A stretch of DNA of 37,366 nt from Oscillospiraceae bacterium (GTDB taxonomy: Bacteria > Bacillota > Clostridia > WRLR01): contig WRLR01000029.1 in assembly GCA_009777515.1 (NCBI GenBank), positions 1 to 37,366 on the forward strand. Reading direction: 5' to 3'. The notes below the pieces were generated by a model. It had not been told where the DNA came from and searched no databases. It was given only the letters and a program-made list of their open reading frames with translations. This document shows positions 8,323 through 17,990 of the stretch, in pieces (within the stretch, counting starts at the first letter, position 1; each line of letters opens with the position of its first letter). Both the position numbers and the translations under genes were made by a program.

Positions 8323-10497
8323 TTGAAGCAAAAAACAAGGGCTGTCGGTTGGGCGTTCTCGCTTGCATGGCGGTTCAACAAAAAAATCCTGATAAGCTGG
8401 TCGGCCCTGCTGTCTGCAGTGTCTGTCCTCCCTGCCGTCGCGTTGTATTATAACAGGGCCATCATAACGGAGCTTAACGCATTTTTAACGACGGGTAACG
8501 GCACGTTCGCCGAAATATTATCATTCTTAATCATGTTTGGCATTGTTACGGCGTTAATTGGGTTGTCGAACAGGCTGAATGTGGAGTTTGTTTACTCGGT
8601 TATGTACGATACCTATTATTTTGGCATGGTTGAGCTGCTAATCGACGGCGTCCAAAATATCAGCTTTGAAGAACTGCTGGACAAAGAGGTCAAGGACGAG
8701 TTTTTCGCCGCCGCATTTCGCGAGGGGTCGCTAACGGACGTCATAAGCAGTTTTTGTACCCTGCTCGGAAAATTTATTGGAACTGCTTCGCTTTTGATAG
8801 TGGCATTTTCGTTGTCGAAGCTCATTTTCGCCATAGCGTCGGTCTACACAATCGGCATTATTTGGTTGAATCTTGTTTTTGTCGAAAAGCTGCGGTACAA
8901 CTGGCAAAAAATAAGGGACAAGGAACGGCTCGCGGCCCATTATGAAAATATGCCGTACTCGCAGGAGTACGCAAAAGAGCTGCGTATTTTTGAGTCGAAA
9001 GAAGCGCTACTAAAAAACTGGAAAGACGCGTACAAGCCCATATACGACTATCAAATAAAAAATGAGGTCGCAGTTGAACTCCGCTCGTTTATCAGTGGAT
9101 TCGGGTTCTATTTATTTTTAGCGGCCATGGTTATATACTCTCTTTTCGCGGTCGCTAACGGGACGATGACCGCCGCCGTCCTGCTGGTTATTTTCACGCT
9201 TTGTATGAATATTTTTACTTCCGTGACCGGTATAGCTCGGACATTAATGCTTGCTGACCACGGCCTTTACGCATTGGAGCGGCAATATAAATATTTTTCC
9301 GCCCCTAAAAATACCGCAGAACCATATAAAACCAAAGCCCCTAATATAGCCGATGTGGCTGATGTGGCCGGTGTTGCCGATGTTGCCGATGTGGCCGGAG
9401 TTACCGATGATGCTGATGTTGCCGATGTTGCAGATATAGCCAATGCTACCAATTTTGACGTTAAATATCCTACGGAGAAAGATACAAATACAGATATAGG
9501 TACAGATACAGATACAATTTTCAGAACCGAAAATCTGACTTACTCATATAAAAGCGAAAAACCCGCGCTTGACCATATTTCCATCCAAATAAAACGCGGG
9601 GAAACGATAGCGCTGGTCGGCGTGAACGGAAGCGGAAAAAGCACACTGGTTAATAACCTTTTGCAACTATACAAGCCGCAGTCGGGGAAACTGTATTTTG
9701 GCGGCGTTGATTATGACGAACTTGGCCAAGGGTTTATGAAAAACAGCACTGGCGCGTTTTTCCAAGACTATTACTTGTTCCATTTGCCCATATATGAAAA
9801 CATCGGCTTCGGTGATATTGAAAATGTCGGCGATATGGATAAAATCAACCGCGCCCTGGAAAAAGGCGGCGCGGCAGGATTTATAATGAACCTTCCCAAA
9901 AAGCTGGATACGTTTATCGGTAAGGATGTAGAAGAAACGGGGGCGAACTTTTCGGGCGGCGAACGGCAAAAAATAGCTGTTTCCCGCGCCCACATGAGCG
10001 ACAAGGATATTATGATTTTCGACGAGCCCGCGTCTATGCTCGACCCCATATCGGAGTTGGAGCAGTTTACGCATATTAAAGAGAAAATAGAGGGCAGCAC
10101 GGCCATTTTAATCAGCCACCGCGTGGGGTTCGCGCGGCTCGCCGACAGGATAATCCTGCTGTCGGACGGCAGAGCCGCCGAAGTTGGTACGCACGATGAA
10201 CTGATGGCGAAAAAAGGGCTGTACGCCAGCTTCTTCAATGAGCAGGCGCAATGGTACCAAAGGGACGCTGCAGAAGCGGAGGAAGTGAAAGAAGCGGCTG
10301 AAGTAGGCGATGTGGAGGAGGTAGGCGATGCGGGGGATGCTGCGGATGCGGGGGATGCTGCGGATGCAAGCGATACTTCGGATGCGACACTCACGGCGGA
10401 AGCAGACGATGCTGCGGATGCGACACTCACGGCGAAAGCAGGGGATGCAGCGGATGCGACACTTACGGTGGATGCGGGAGATATGGTGAATGGATAA
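8323..10497 (+). CDS. ABC transporter, fused permease/ATPase, first half of a heterodimeric exporter
   Basis: This is a type I ABC exporter half-transporter of 724 residues, with a six-helix membrane domain in roughly residues 20-310 and a C-terminal ATPase domain. The Walker A is G433-T441 (GVNGSGKST), the signature FSGGERQK 543-550, the Walker B IMIFDEP 563-569, and the switch histidine H599. Two insertions are unusual. A linker rich in VADVADVAG units (about 341-375) separates the membrane and ATPase domains. The ATPase is followed by an acidic alanine-rich tail (about 649-724) ending in three 12-residue repeats. Normal family members are near 580-600 residues. The TTG start at 8323 is chosen for the AGGAGG 5 bases upstream. 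It overlaps the next gene by 8 bp. Substrate unknown; peptides or lipids are typical. Confidence 0.9.
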   Translation: MKQKTRAVGWAFSLAWRFNKKILISWSALLSAVSVLPAVALYYNRAIITELNAFLTTGNGTFAEILSFLIMFGIVTALIGLSNRLNVEFVYSVMYDTYYFGMVELLIDGVQNISFEELLDKEVKDEFFAAAFREGSLTDVISSFCTLLGKFIGTASLLIVAFSLSKLIFAIASVYTIGIIWLNLVFVEKLRYNWQKIRDKERLAAHYENMPYSQEYAKELRIFESKEALLKNWKDAYKPIYDYQIKNEVAVELRSFISGFGFYLFLAAMVIYSLFAVANGTMTAAVLLVIFTLCMNIFTSVTGIARTLMLADHGLYALERQYKYFSAPKNTAEPYKTKAPNIADVADVAGVADVADVAGVTDDADVADVADIANATNFDVKYPTEKDTNTDIGTDTDTIFRTENLTYSYKSEKPALDHISIQIKRGETIALVGVNGSGKSTLVNNLLQLYKPQSGKLYFGGVDYDELGQGFMKNSTGAFFQDYYLFHLPIYENIGFGDIENVGDMDKINRALEKGGAAGFIMNLPKKLDTFIGKDVEETGANFSGGERQKIAVSRAHMSDKDIMIFDEPASMLDPISELEQFTHIKEKIEGSTAILISHRVGFARLADRIILLSDGRAAEVGTHDELMAKKGLYASFFNEQAQWYQRDAAEAEEVKEAAEVGDVEEVGDAGDAADAGDAADASDTSDATLTAEADDAADATLTAKAGDAADATLTVDAGDMVNG
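9349..9444 (+). repeat. in-frame 9-bp-based repeat in the ABC exporter linker
   Basis: Degenerate 9-bp units of the type GCCGATGTT/GCCGGTGTT encode ADV and AGV triplets over about 96 bp. The frame is preserved throughout. Confidence 0.8.
10381..10488 (+). repeat. three in-frame 36-bp units in the ABC exporter tail
   Basis: Units at 10381-10416, 10417-10452 and 10453-10488 encode DATLTAEADDAA, DATLTAKAGDAA and DATLTVDAGDMV. The last unit abuts the ATG of the second exporter gene at 10490. A shorter repeat (GGGGATGCTGCGGATGC) precedes it at about 10331-10367. Confidence 0.85.
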
Positions 10498-12271
10498 AAG
10501 AAAAACTAACATTCGATATTACTTCCGCGCGGTTGCTTTGAGCGTAAAAATTAAAAGCCCCGTTTCATTGATCGTCGGTATTTTAGGCTTTGGCGCAGCA
10601 TTTTTCCCAATGCTCATTTCATTGCGGCTCCAAGCGTTCACGGACAACGTGCAAACGCTGTATAACCAACCCGGTTCGCTTAACAAGACGATTATATCGT
10701 TTACAATACTTGCAATGCTGTATATCGCTCAAACGGTTTTTCGCCTTGCCGAAAAGTTTGTTGAGGCACAGGATACAGCCAGGATAAAACGTTACATTAA
10801 AGAAAAAATAATCGACGTGTTTTCGACTGTCCCATATAAATATATCGAAAGCAAGGGCGAATTTAGGGAAAAAGTAGACTTCGTAAAACAGTATGGCTGG
10901 GAAAAAACCGCAGGCAGCGTATCGTTGATTTTTAACCAGGCGGCGGGCATTATTTCATTTATCAGCATAACGGCTATTCTTTGGGCTGTAAGCCCTTGGA
11001 TTGTTTTGGCGCTGATAGTAACTTGCGCGCCCGCCGTTGTATTATCAAATTTACAAAAAGATGAAACATACCGTTACCGCACAAAATGGATGAAGGAAGG
11101 GAGGCTGACACTTTTCCTCGCCGCGACCCTTCAGCAGCATTTTTCCATGAAAGAAGTCCGTTTCTTTGGCTTACACCCATTTTTGATGGATAAATGGCGC
11201 GCATATTCAAAGGTCTGGATGGATAAAAAGAAAAAGGTCACCCGCAAACATGTTGCGTATAACGGCGCCGCCGATTTGCTAAGGAACGGCGTTTATCTTA
11301 TCGTATTGATTATTACGGCATGGGAAATTTACCAAAGCCCGTCCAAAGGGCTAGGCTCGTTTATGTTGGTATTATCTGCGGCGGGGCAGTTGCAAAATAT
11401 TACCACATCATTGCTTATCAATGCCGTCAGCATTTTTTCTGATATCAAGTACATGGAGGATTTCTTTTCATTGCTTGATACGGACGTTGAAAAAACATCC
11501 GAAGATGCGCCCTACAGCGACGTATCAATTGAGTTTGACGATGTTTGTTTCTCATATCCCGATACTGATTTTTTGGCGTTGAACAATTTAAGCGTCAAAA
11601 TAAAACAGGGCGAAAAAATCGCCGTTGTAGGCGCGAATGGTAGCGGTAAATCCACTTTTGTAAATCTGCTTTGCGGGCTGTACCCAGCCGGGAGCGGGAC
11701 AGCGAAAATAAATGGCATACCAATAATAGATAATGTATGGAAGGCGCGGCGCTCCATGTCCGTGATCTTCCAATCGTTTTGCCAATATCAAGACACGTTG
11801 AGAAATAATATCGCTATATCCGATCCTGCCCGCTCGGGGGAAGACGAGGCTATATTGGCGCTCGCCAAGCAAACAGGCGCAAACGAGGTTATTTCAGATA
11901 TAGACAACGCACTTGACGAGGTCGTCGGCATGTTTTCAGACGAAGGCAAGAACTTTTCCGGCGGCCAATGGCAAAAAATCGCCATCACCCGCGCGCTGTT
12001 CCGAAAAAACGCAAGGGTATATATCCTCGACGAGCCAACCGCCGCGCTTGACCCCATAGCCGAAGCGAATATTTACCGCAACTTCGCCTCGCTCACGGGC
12101 GACAAAACGACGATTTTAATATCACACCGATTAGGCGTCACAAGCATTGTTGGGAGAATTTTAGTCTTTGACAAAGGAAAAATTGTTGAAGACGGCAACC
12201 ACAGCGAGCTGATAATGCAGAACGGCTTATATGCGAAGATGTACAGAGCGCAGGCGAAATGGTATCAATAG
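10490..12271 (+). CDS. ABC transporter, fused permease/ATPase, second half of the exporter
   Basis: This 593-residue half-transporter is of normal family length. Membrane segments occupy about residues 25-310. The ATPase domain has Walker A G381-T389 (GANGSGKST), signature FSGGQWQK (489-496), Walker B VYILDEP with D514-E515, and switch histidine H546. The ATG at 10490 overlaps the stop of the first gene (ATGGATAA), so translation is coupled and the two products probably form a heterodimer. Its ATPase and membrane sequences are recognisably paralogous to the first half, but it has no low-complexity insertions. The catalytic glutamate (E515) is present, and in the partner it is E568, so neither site is obviously degenerate. 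No precursor peptide or immunity gene is adjacent, leaving the substrate open. Confidence 0.9.
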   Translation: MDKRKTNIRYYFRAVALSVKIKSPVSLIVGILGFGAAFFPMLISLRLQAFTDNVQTLYNQPGSLNKTIISFTILAMLYIAQTVFRLAEKFVEAQDTARIKRYIKEKIIDVFSTVPYKYIESKGEFREKVDFVKQYGWEKTAGSVSLIFNQAAGIISFISITAILWAVSPWIVLALIVTCAPAVVLSNLQKDETYRYRTKWMKEGRLTLFLAATLQQHFSMKEVRFFGLHPFLMDKWRAYSKVWMDKKKKVTRKHVAYNGAADLLRNGVYLIVLIITAWEIYQSPSKGLGSFMLVLSAAGQLQNITTSLLINAVSIFSDIKYMEDFFSLLDTDVEKTSEDAPYSDVSIEFDDVCFSYPDTDFLALNNLSVKIKQGEKIAVVGANGSGKSTFVNLLCGLYPAGSGTAKINGIPIIDNVWKARRSMSVIFQSFCQYQDTLRNNIAISDPARSGEDEAILALAKQTGANEVISDIDNALDEVVGMFSDEGKNFSGGQWQKIAITRALFRKNARVYILDEPTAALDPIAEANIYRNFASLTGDKTTILISHRLGVTSIVGRILVFDKGKIVEDGNHSELIMQNGLYAKMYRAQAKWYQ

Positions 12272-12362
12272 TAACTTATCAGTAGCAACCGCCAATATGG
12301 CGCATATTATGACACACTATTTATATTGTTTGTTGTGCTTTGCTGTTTTTCTTATGGTTTAT

Positions 12363-12371
12363 TGCTATAAT
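12363..12371 (+). promoter_or_regulatory. putative extended -10 promoter of the ROK gene
   Basis: TGC followed by a perfect TATAAT (12366-12371) is an extended -10 element. The 11-mer TATAATGTTCA starting here also occurs upstream of the glycyl radical enzyme gene. AAAGGA (12422-12427) is the ribosome binding site for ATG 12433. Confidence 0.5.
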
Positions 12372-12432
12372 GTTCATGGATCGGCCGATAAATATATAAT
12401 TTTATTTATTTTCATAATTATAAAGGACATAT

Positions 12433-13443
12433 ATGAGCGCTGAATATATCGTCGGCATTGATGCAGGCGGAACAAAAGTGGCATATGGGCTGTTTGACGG
12501 CAGTGGCGCATTGGTCGCCCGCGCTCAGCACCCGACCGACGCGGGCGCGGATGGCCCGGCTTTTTCGGACGATCTTGTCGCGGGCGTGCAGGATCTGCTG
12601 CGTCGGGGCGGGCTTGATACCGGCGATCTGGCAGGCGTGGGTATGTGCATGCCGTCATATATCCTGTATGACACGGGGCGCATACTGATGACTTCCGCCA
12701 TTCCACGCATAAAGGATTTCGATATGCTCGATTATCTGCGGGGGCGCCTGCCCTCGCATGTCAGGGTCGTGCTGGACAACGACGCAAATGCCGCCGCCAT
12801 TGCGGAGCACCGCCGTGGCGCCGGGCGCGGGGCGCGGCATATGGTATATGTGGTCGTCGGCACCGGGCTGGGCAGCGGTATAATAATTGACGGTAAACTG
12901 TTCCACGGCTCATACGGCTGGGCGGGCGAGTGCGGGCATATGCTGGCCACCCCTGGCGACGGGATACTGTGCGGATGCGAAAACAGGGGCTGCTTCATGT
13001 CGCATACAGCCGGCATGGCGCTGGGCGAGCGGGTCAGGCTAAAGCTGGGCGGCGCGGCGGGCGATGCGGTTGGTGCAGGCGATGCGGCTTGCATAACAGG
13101 CGCGGGCGGCGCGGGCGGCTGCGCCGAGAGCGTGCTGGCGGGCGGAGCGGTCGACGGCCAAACGCTTCTCAAGGCGTATAACGACGGGGACGCATGGGCA
13201 GCGGATATTATTGGCGATATGGCGCACTATCTTGCCGTGTGCCTGTACAATATCTATCAAATGCTGAACATTGACACATTCGTATTCGGCGGCGGACTCG
13301 TTAATTTGGGCGAGCCTCTGTTTAGCCGTGTGCGCGCGGCGTTCGACATGTACGACCACATACGCGTGCCGGTACACTTCAAAATGGCGGAACTGACCGA
13401 AGACGCCGGCATCATAGGCGCTGCGGAGTTTGCACGCGGATAA
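12433..13443 (+). CDS. ROK family sugar kinase or regulator without HTH
   Basis: The 336-residue protein has the ROK fold: an N-terminal phosphate loop IDAGGTK (about 9-15), catalytic D117 in DNDANAAA, and the second phosphate motif VVGTGLGSG (about 140-148). The zinc site comprises H169 in ECGHM and cysteines C180, C182 and C187 in CGCENRGC. No N-terminal helix-turn-helix is present, so a cytoplasmic hexokinase-type sugar kinase is more likely than a repressor. Specificity cannot be read; glucose, mannose, allose or N-acetyl sugars are all possible. A glycine/alanine-rich stretch (about 203-238) interrupts the C-terminal domain. It is transcribed alone from its own promoter and is separated from the convergent surface-protein gene by a 10-bp tandem repeat. 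Confidence 0.85.
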   Translation: MSAEYIVGIDAGGTKVAYGLFDGSGALVARAQHPTDAGADGPAFSDDLVAGVQDLLRRGGLDTGDLAGVGMCMPSYILYDTGRILMTSAIPRIKDFDMLDYLRGRLPSHVRVVLDNDANAAAIAEHRRGAGRGARHMVYVVVGTGLGSGIIIDGKLFHGSYGWAGECGHMLATPGDGILCGCENRGCFMSHTAGMALGERVRLKLGGAAGDAVGAGDAACITGAGGAGGCAESVLAGGAVDGQTLLKAYNDGDAWAADIIGDMAHYLAVCLYNIYQMLNIDTFVFGGGLVNLGEPLFSRVRAAFDMYDHIRVPVHFKMAELTEDAGIIGAAEFARG

Positions 13444-13500
13444 CATCGGATAACATATTACAATATTGAAGACAATATCACATCTATGGCTGTGTTAGCA

Positions 13501-13560
13501 CCCCCTGCGGCTCCCTGCGGCTCCCTGCGGCTCCCTGCGGCTCCCTGCGGTCCCCTGTGC
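13501..13560. repeat. 10-bp tandem repeat between convergent genes
   Basis: Four perfect copies of CTCCCTGCGG (13511-13550) are flanked by one diverged copy on each side. They lie in the 125-bp gap between the 3' ends of the ROK and surface-protein genes. No terminator hairpin is obvious there. Confidence 0.85.
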
Positions 13561-13568
13561 CCGCGCCA

Positions 13569-16500
13569 CTAGACACTCTCAAGGAAATTTTTCATCATAG
13601 AGACAACTTCGGCCCTCGTAGCCTTGCCCTGCGGATCAAATACGCCAAGCAGCTTGCCGTTTAGTACTTGGGCGGCGTACATGATGGTTACCGCCTCTTT
13701 CGCCCAGGAACTGATTTGCGCATCGTCCACGAACACGCCTTCGCGGACGCGCGGAAGCTCTGCTCCCATATACTTTGCGTAGTTATGCAACATGACAGCC
13801 ATTTGCTCCCGCGTGATTTCGTCGTCCGGGCCAAACAGCCCGTAACCGTATCCCGCGACGATGCCGTTATCCGCCGCCCAGTTCACAGCGCCGGCATACC
13901 ATTCGCCATCGACCACGTCGGAAAATGCCGCATATCTCGATAGCGGCTTGCCTGCATGGTTCCATAAAATCGTGGCCATCATGCCGCGCGTCAATACGGT
14001 ATGCGGGCTGAATGCAATGGCTGATGTCCCGGCGACCAGGCCCTTTAGGTGCACGTACTTCACGGCGTCGTAGAACCAATCCGTTTCCGCGACATCGGCA
14101 AATGGGTTGGCCCATGGCGCCAAGGCCGCAGCAGGCCCTGCGGCGCTGCCAATCGCATTAGAAGAGTTTGCATTGGCTGCTGCGCTGTCCGCTCCGCCTG
14201 TCAATTGATCTTCATTAGCGGCGCCGACACCGCCGCTTGGCGCTGTAGGCGCAGAGCTCCCGCCCGGGGTGGCGCTTCCGCCCGGAGCGACGGGGGCAGA
14301 GCTCCTGCCCGAAGTAGAACTACCACCCGGAGACGCGCTCCCACCACCGCTGCTCCCGCCCGGCTGCGCACCGGCGCCAGTACCGGCCTCGCCGCCCTGG
14401 CTGTCGCTCCCCCCACCGATGAGTTCAAAAATAGCTGTCACTTTCGTAGCGCCAGCCGGCACAGTGAACGTGGTGGAGGCGCTATTTATATTAGTAAAGC
14501 CCCCTCCATTGGATGTCGACCAGTTCTTGAAACGGTAATTGGCATTGGCCTCGGCGGCCATTTCAAGCTCCGCCCCAGCCACGTAAAACCCTGCAGCGCC
14601 GGAAACCGTGCCGCCGTTTGTCGCGGCTATAGTCACCTCGTGCACATCGACGCGCTCGAACCTGGCGACAAGCTCAACGTCTTCCATAACCGCAAAACGG
14701 TACACGCTGTCGGACGATACTAACACGTCGCCCACATACCAGCCCAGCAGCCTGCCGCCCAATACAGGCTGGGCCTCGGCTTTAACGAACGTTCCTTTCA
14801 AGAACTCGCCGCCCCCGTATACAATGCCGCTATCATTGCTTGCTATTACAGATACAGCAAAATAGTTGGCGTCGACAACATCGCCCCTGAACTCCTCGCT
14901 GGCTGGGATCGCTGCGCCGACGCCATCCAGCAGCCTATAAGCCGCAGCGGAACCGTCCGGCGTCCCGGATTCCAACTCGGATTGGGCGAAGGATGGGACG
15001 GACCCGATATAATGGCCGCCATTTTCAACAGGCAGATCATAGTAGTTGAGCAAACGGTCAACGCTGCCTGAAAGCAAATCATATTCGCTGATCGTGTAGG
15101 CCATTACACCATTGTTAGTCGCCTTGATATCTAACATATAACTGTCGTCGGCGGGAAGGTACAGCATCTTTTCGCCATTTTCGTTAACCGCGCTGTAAAT
15201 GGGGCCATCCAACGGCTTGTCGCCAATGACCGAAGCCATCAAATTGTTTTCGCTGTCGTACACGGCAATGTCTACAGGGCAGTTTATGTATATTATACGT
15301 ATCGTCCCCGGCGACGAGCCGTACGTCGCGCCGGAAGCGTACGCAGTATCCTGCGACATCAGCCAGGCGAGGGTGATTTCCGGCCAATGCGGCTGGATTA
15401 TGTCTGCGTTCTGTAGGAGCATGTTATCGGCGGCTTTCAGCAACAATACCCCGTCGTCCTTATTGATGAGCGCGGTCAGCGCGTCCACCAACGCGTTTAA
15501 AAATGCGGGGGTGAGCGTAACCCCCTTTTTTGACGCGGCGGACGAGACATATTCCGCCACGCGCTTTTTTACGTCATTCAATCTGCTAGAGGCCGAATAA
15601 AAGAGGTTCAGGCTTTTCAGCGGGGCGATAATATGCTTAAACTCCTTACAATCGTCCCGCGCCAGCCCAATGATTATTTCGATCAGTAGTTCGCTGATAA
15701 AGTCTTCATTACCATATGCCATCGCGACGTCCATGAAGTCTACGAACTCCGTTTGGAATGTCGAAGCATAGTTCTCGCGGCCGCCGACTGCCGTGGTGGC
15801 CAATGAGTTCATCAGCCCCTGCAGCATTTGGTTGTTGGTCATGCCCTTGTCGTTAACCAAGCCTACCGTTATCAATGGGTCGCCGCCGGGCAGTATCCTT
15901 ATTGGGTTGATCTTCAGCTGCAGAGTCCGCGTCGTTTCGACTATGCGGTAGAGATTGCGCGAATAGCCCAATGCCTCAAACTGCTTTAGCATATTGTCGA
16001 GCTTCCCGTTGGCGCCATTGAACCCCGCAGTGGCAATCGATGGCAAAATATAGTCGTTGTTTGCGTTGTACCTTTGAAACCCCCACGCGGTAAAAGGCAC
16101 CATGGGCACAATGTCGTTCAGGTTTATAACGTTGTGTATGTTGGGATGGGCGCCAAGGCCCGCTTGGGCGCTTAGGGCGCCCTGCGGCGTTTCAAATGTA
16201 TAGCAGTAAACATCTTCCGGGGCAAGCGCGGCATTTTGGAAAGCATGGCCTTCGTTAATGGCGCCGGCAACCAGATTCGCCGTTGCGCCTGCGCGGCTGA
16301 AACCTACTATCCACAGCTTGATGTCGCCACTGATTTGATGCGTATCAATGTAATTTTGTATAAAACGCAACGTTTCGTTTTTTGCCGTATCAAAGCCATT
16401 GTGGTGACCTGCGCTCCCCACATTGAGGTTGCCGCCCCACTCGCTATAATAGCCGCCGCCCCGGACCGCAACAGCTATGAGCGTGTATTCCTTGCCGTTG

Positions 16501-17882
16501 TTGCCGTTGCTGCCGTTGTTGCCGTTGCTGCCGGCGTCCATGATTGTTTTATTGGCTGCCACCAAGCCAATTGAGTTTGTAGTCGGCGGCTGATCCCAAA
16601 CGCTATTTTGGGCGAAGCCCCCAAACCCGATGCCATTGCTCCTTTTTGCATATGTCCCGTCTGGCTGTAGCGCCTCCCCCGTGAGAAGCTCCCTGGCATT
16701 TTTGCTCTTATGCCGCCATTCGTCCACGTCATAGCTGGACCATGAGGAGAGTTCAAGACACAGAGACATAGTGGCCAATTGGGGGTTGTATGTCCGGGAA
16801 TCCCTAAGAAAATACGCGTCGTCATAATGGTAGCGCGCAATGCTGTCGGTATCTTGGTTGATGAGTCCGGCATACTTGAATTCCCCGGCAGGCTTGGCGA
16901 TGTCATCCGCGATTTCGCCGAAAATGAATTCCAAATCATCCGTGTTGGTGACTTCATAATACCCGGCGTTTTGTATGTCGTTTAAAAAACGTCGGCCAAA
17001 ATCCAGCTCGCGCCCATAAATGGTTTGAATGAACCCAAGCGCGTAGAGGCTGTAGTCCGCCGCTATATCCTGGGCTTCTTTGTATGCGGAATTCGCGCAA
17101 GCATAATAGAAATTGCCAAGCCAGTTGATCCCAGGGTAATCCGAATAAGCGTACGGGCCCTGGCCGTTAAAATCCTTGTATGTCGGCAGCCCGTCGGTCA
17201 TGAGGACGACGCTCTTGCTCGCGCCCGCCCGACCGTTACTGTCCATAAGGCTTTTCGCCACGCGCAGGGCACGGTCCGTTTTTGACCCAAAGCCAATCGT
17301 CAAAGCCGATATTTTACTTTTTATGCCCTCTATGTCGCTCGTAAAATCGTACGCAACGTAGTCGTAGGCCCAGACCACCAGCCCGATGCGGTTGTCGTCC
17401 GGGCTGTTTAATAAATCATCGCAGAATTTTATAGCCGCTTTTTTCATCGACACCAGCGGTGCGCCAACCATGCTGTCGGAAACGTCCAGCATGAGGATTA
17501 TGTCCCTTTGTGTAACTTGGGCGCCTATAGGGCCCATTATCGATATTTCCAAGCTGCCGCCCGAATCGAATGGGTTTTCCTGACTACCGCCCGAATCGAA
17601 TGGGTTTTCCTGACTGCCGCCCGAAGCGAATAGGTTTTCCTGACTGCCGCCCGAATCGTTTGAGTCATCGTAGCCGTCAAACGTATGGAATGGGGGGGCG
17701 TAATCTTCTTCGCCAGCCACCCCGCCGCCGCCGCTGCCGTTAAAATCGGAGAATTGCTCGTTGCTGGTTTGCGAAATGTCATAAACCACCAGATCATCCG
17801 GTTGGTTTGCCATGGATGGGATATTGATCGCCGCAAGGATCATACAGATGCTTAATACATAAACTAAAATCCGTTTGCCCAT
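13569..17882 (-). CDS. secreted VWA / lipase-like / SLH-anchored surface protein
   Basis: The 1437-residue protein starts with a signal peptide (about 1-25, cleavage near SMA-N). A linker carries three 10-residue repeats of the type SGGSQENPFD (about 77-109). A von Willebrand factor A domain follows (about 126-325), with the MIDAS motif D133-x-S135-x-S137. A class 3 lipase-like region has the nucleophile elbow GFSRAG with S529 and a later LNDIVPMVPF. Two InlB/Flg-type beta repeats (about 1010-1080 and 1081-1160), a Gly/Ser/Pro-rich linker, and three SLH domains (about 1259-1300, 1319-1360, 1384-1430, with TRG, TRE and TRA motifs) complete it. SLH domains bind pyruvylated secondary cell wall polymer, so the protein is displayed on the surface. 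AAGGGGGG lies 8 bases before ATG 17882. Lipase activity is unproven. Confidence 0.85.
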   Translation of the reverse strand: MGKRILVYVLSICMILAAINIPSMANQPDDLVVYDISQTSNEQFSDFNGSGGGGVAGEEDYAPPFHTFDGYDDSNDSGGSQENLFASGGSQENPFDSGGSQENPFDSGGSLEISIMGPIGAQVTQRDIILMLDVSDSMVGAPLVSMKKAAIKFCDDLLNSPDDNRIGLVVWAYDYVAYDFTSDIEGIKSKISALTIGFGSKTDRALRVAKSLMDSNGRAGASKSVVLMTDGLPTYKDFNGQGPYAYSDYPGINWLGNFYYACANSAYKEAQDIAADYSLYALGFIQTIYGRELDFGRRFLNDIQNAGYYEVTNTDDLEFIFGEIADDIAKPAGEFKYAGLINQDTDSIARYHYDDAYFLRDSRTYNPQLATMSLCLELSSWSSYDVDEWRHKSKNARELLTGEALQPDGTYAKRSNGIGFGGFAQNSVWDQPPTTNSIGLVAANKTIMDAGSNGNNGSNGNNGKEYTLIAVAVRGGGYYSEWGGNLNVGSAGHHNGFDTAKNETLRFIQNYIDTHQISGDIKLWIVGFSRAGATANLVAGAINEGHAFQNAALAPEDVYCYTFETPQGALSAQAGLGAHPNIHNVINLNDIVPMVPFTAWGFQRYNANNDYILPSIATAGFNGANGKLDNMLKQFEALGYSRNLYRIVETTRTLQLKINPIRILPGGDPLITVGLVNDKGMTNNQMLQGLMNSLATTAVGGRENYASTFQTEFVDFMDVAMAYGNEDFISELLIEIIIGLARDDCKEFKHIIAPLKSLNLFYSASSRLNDVKKRVAEYVSSAASKKGVTLTPAFLNALVDALTALINKDDGVLLLKAADNMLLQNADIIQPHWPEITLAWLMSQDTAYASGATYGSSPGTIRIIYINCPVDIAVYDSENNLMASVIGDKPLDGPIYSAVNENGEKMLYLPADDSYMLDIKATNNGVMAYTISEYDLLSGSVDRLLNYYDLPVENGGHYIGSVPSFAQSELESGTPDGSAAAYRLLDGVGAAIPASEEFRGDVVDANYFAVSVIASNDSGIVYGGGEFLKGTFVKAEAQPVLGGRLLGWYVGDVLVSSDSVYRFAVMEDVELVARFERVDVHEVTIAATNGGTVSGAAGFYVAGAELEMAAEANANYRFKNWSTSNGGGFTNINSASTTFTVPAGATKVTAIFELIGGGSDSQGGEAGTGAGAQPGGSSGGGSASPGGSSTSGRSSAPVAPGGSATPGGSSAPTAPSGGVGAANEDQLTGGADSAAANANSSNAIGSAAGPAAALAPWANPFADVAETDWFYDAVKYVHLKGLVAGTSAIAFSPHTVLTRGMMATILWNHAGKPLSRYAAFSDVVDGEWYAGAVNWAADNGIVAGYGYGLFGPDDEITREQMAVMLHNYAKYMGAELPRVREGVFVDDAQISSWAKEAVTIMYAAQVLNGKLLGVFDPQGKATRAEVVSMMKNFLESV
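16490..16534 (-). repeat. in-frame repeat encoding NGNNGS units
   Basis: Alternating TTGCCGTTG and CTGCCGTTG blocks encode two copies of GSNGNN just before the lipase-like region of the surface protein. Confidence 0.7.
17554..17659 (-). repeat. 30-bp in-frame repeat near the surface-protein N-terminus
   Basis: Three 30-bp units (17554-17583, 17584-17613, 17614-17643) and a partial fourth encode the 10-residue unit DSGGSQENPF. The units differ by only a few bases. Confidence 0.85.
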
Positions 17883-17990
17883 TTAAATACCCCCCTTAGT
17901 GGTTTTCGATATAATTTTTTTTACATATTGATAATTGCAAAACATTGTAAAACTATGCTTAGTTAATAATATACAACAAATTAATGAATT

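Noticed and set aside
9771..10430. 219-codon Ser/Ala-rich ORF on the minus strand
   Set aside because: It is the antisense of the repeat-rich tail and ATPase domain of the ABC exporter; the low complexity comes from the repeat.
8323..12271. Peptide-export or bacteriocin cluster
   Set aside because: The exporter pair would suit one, but no precursor peptide, modification enzyme or peptidase domain is seen nearby.
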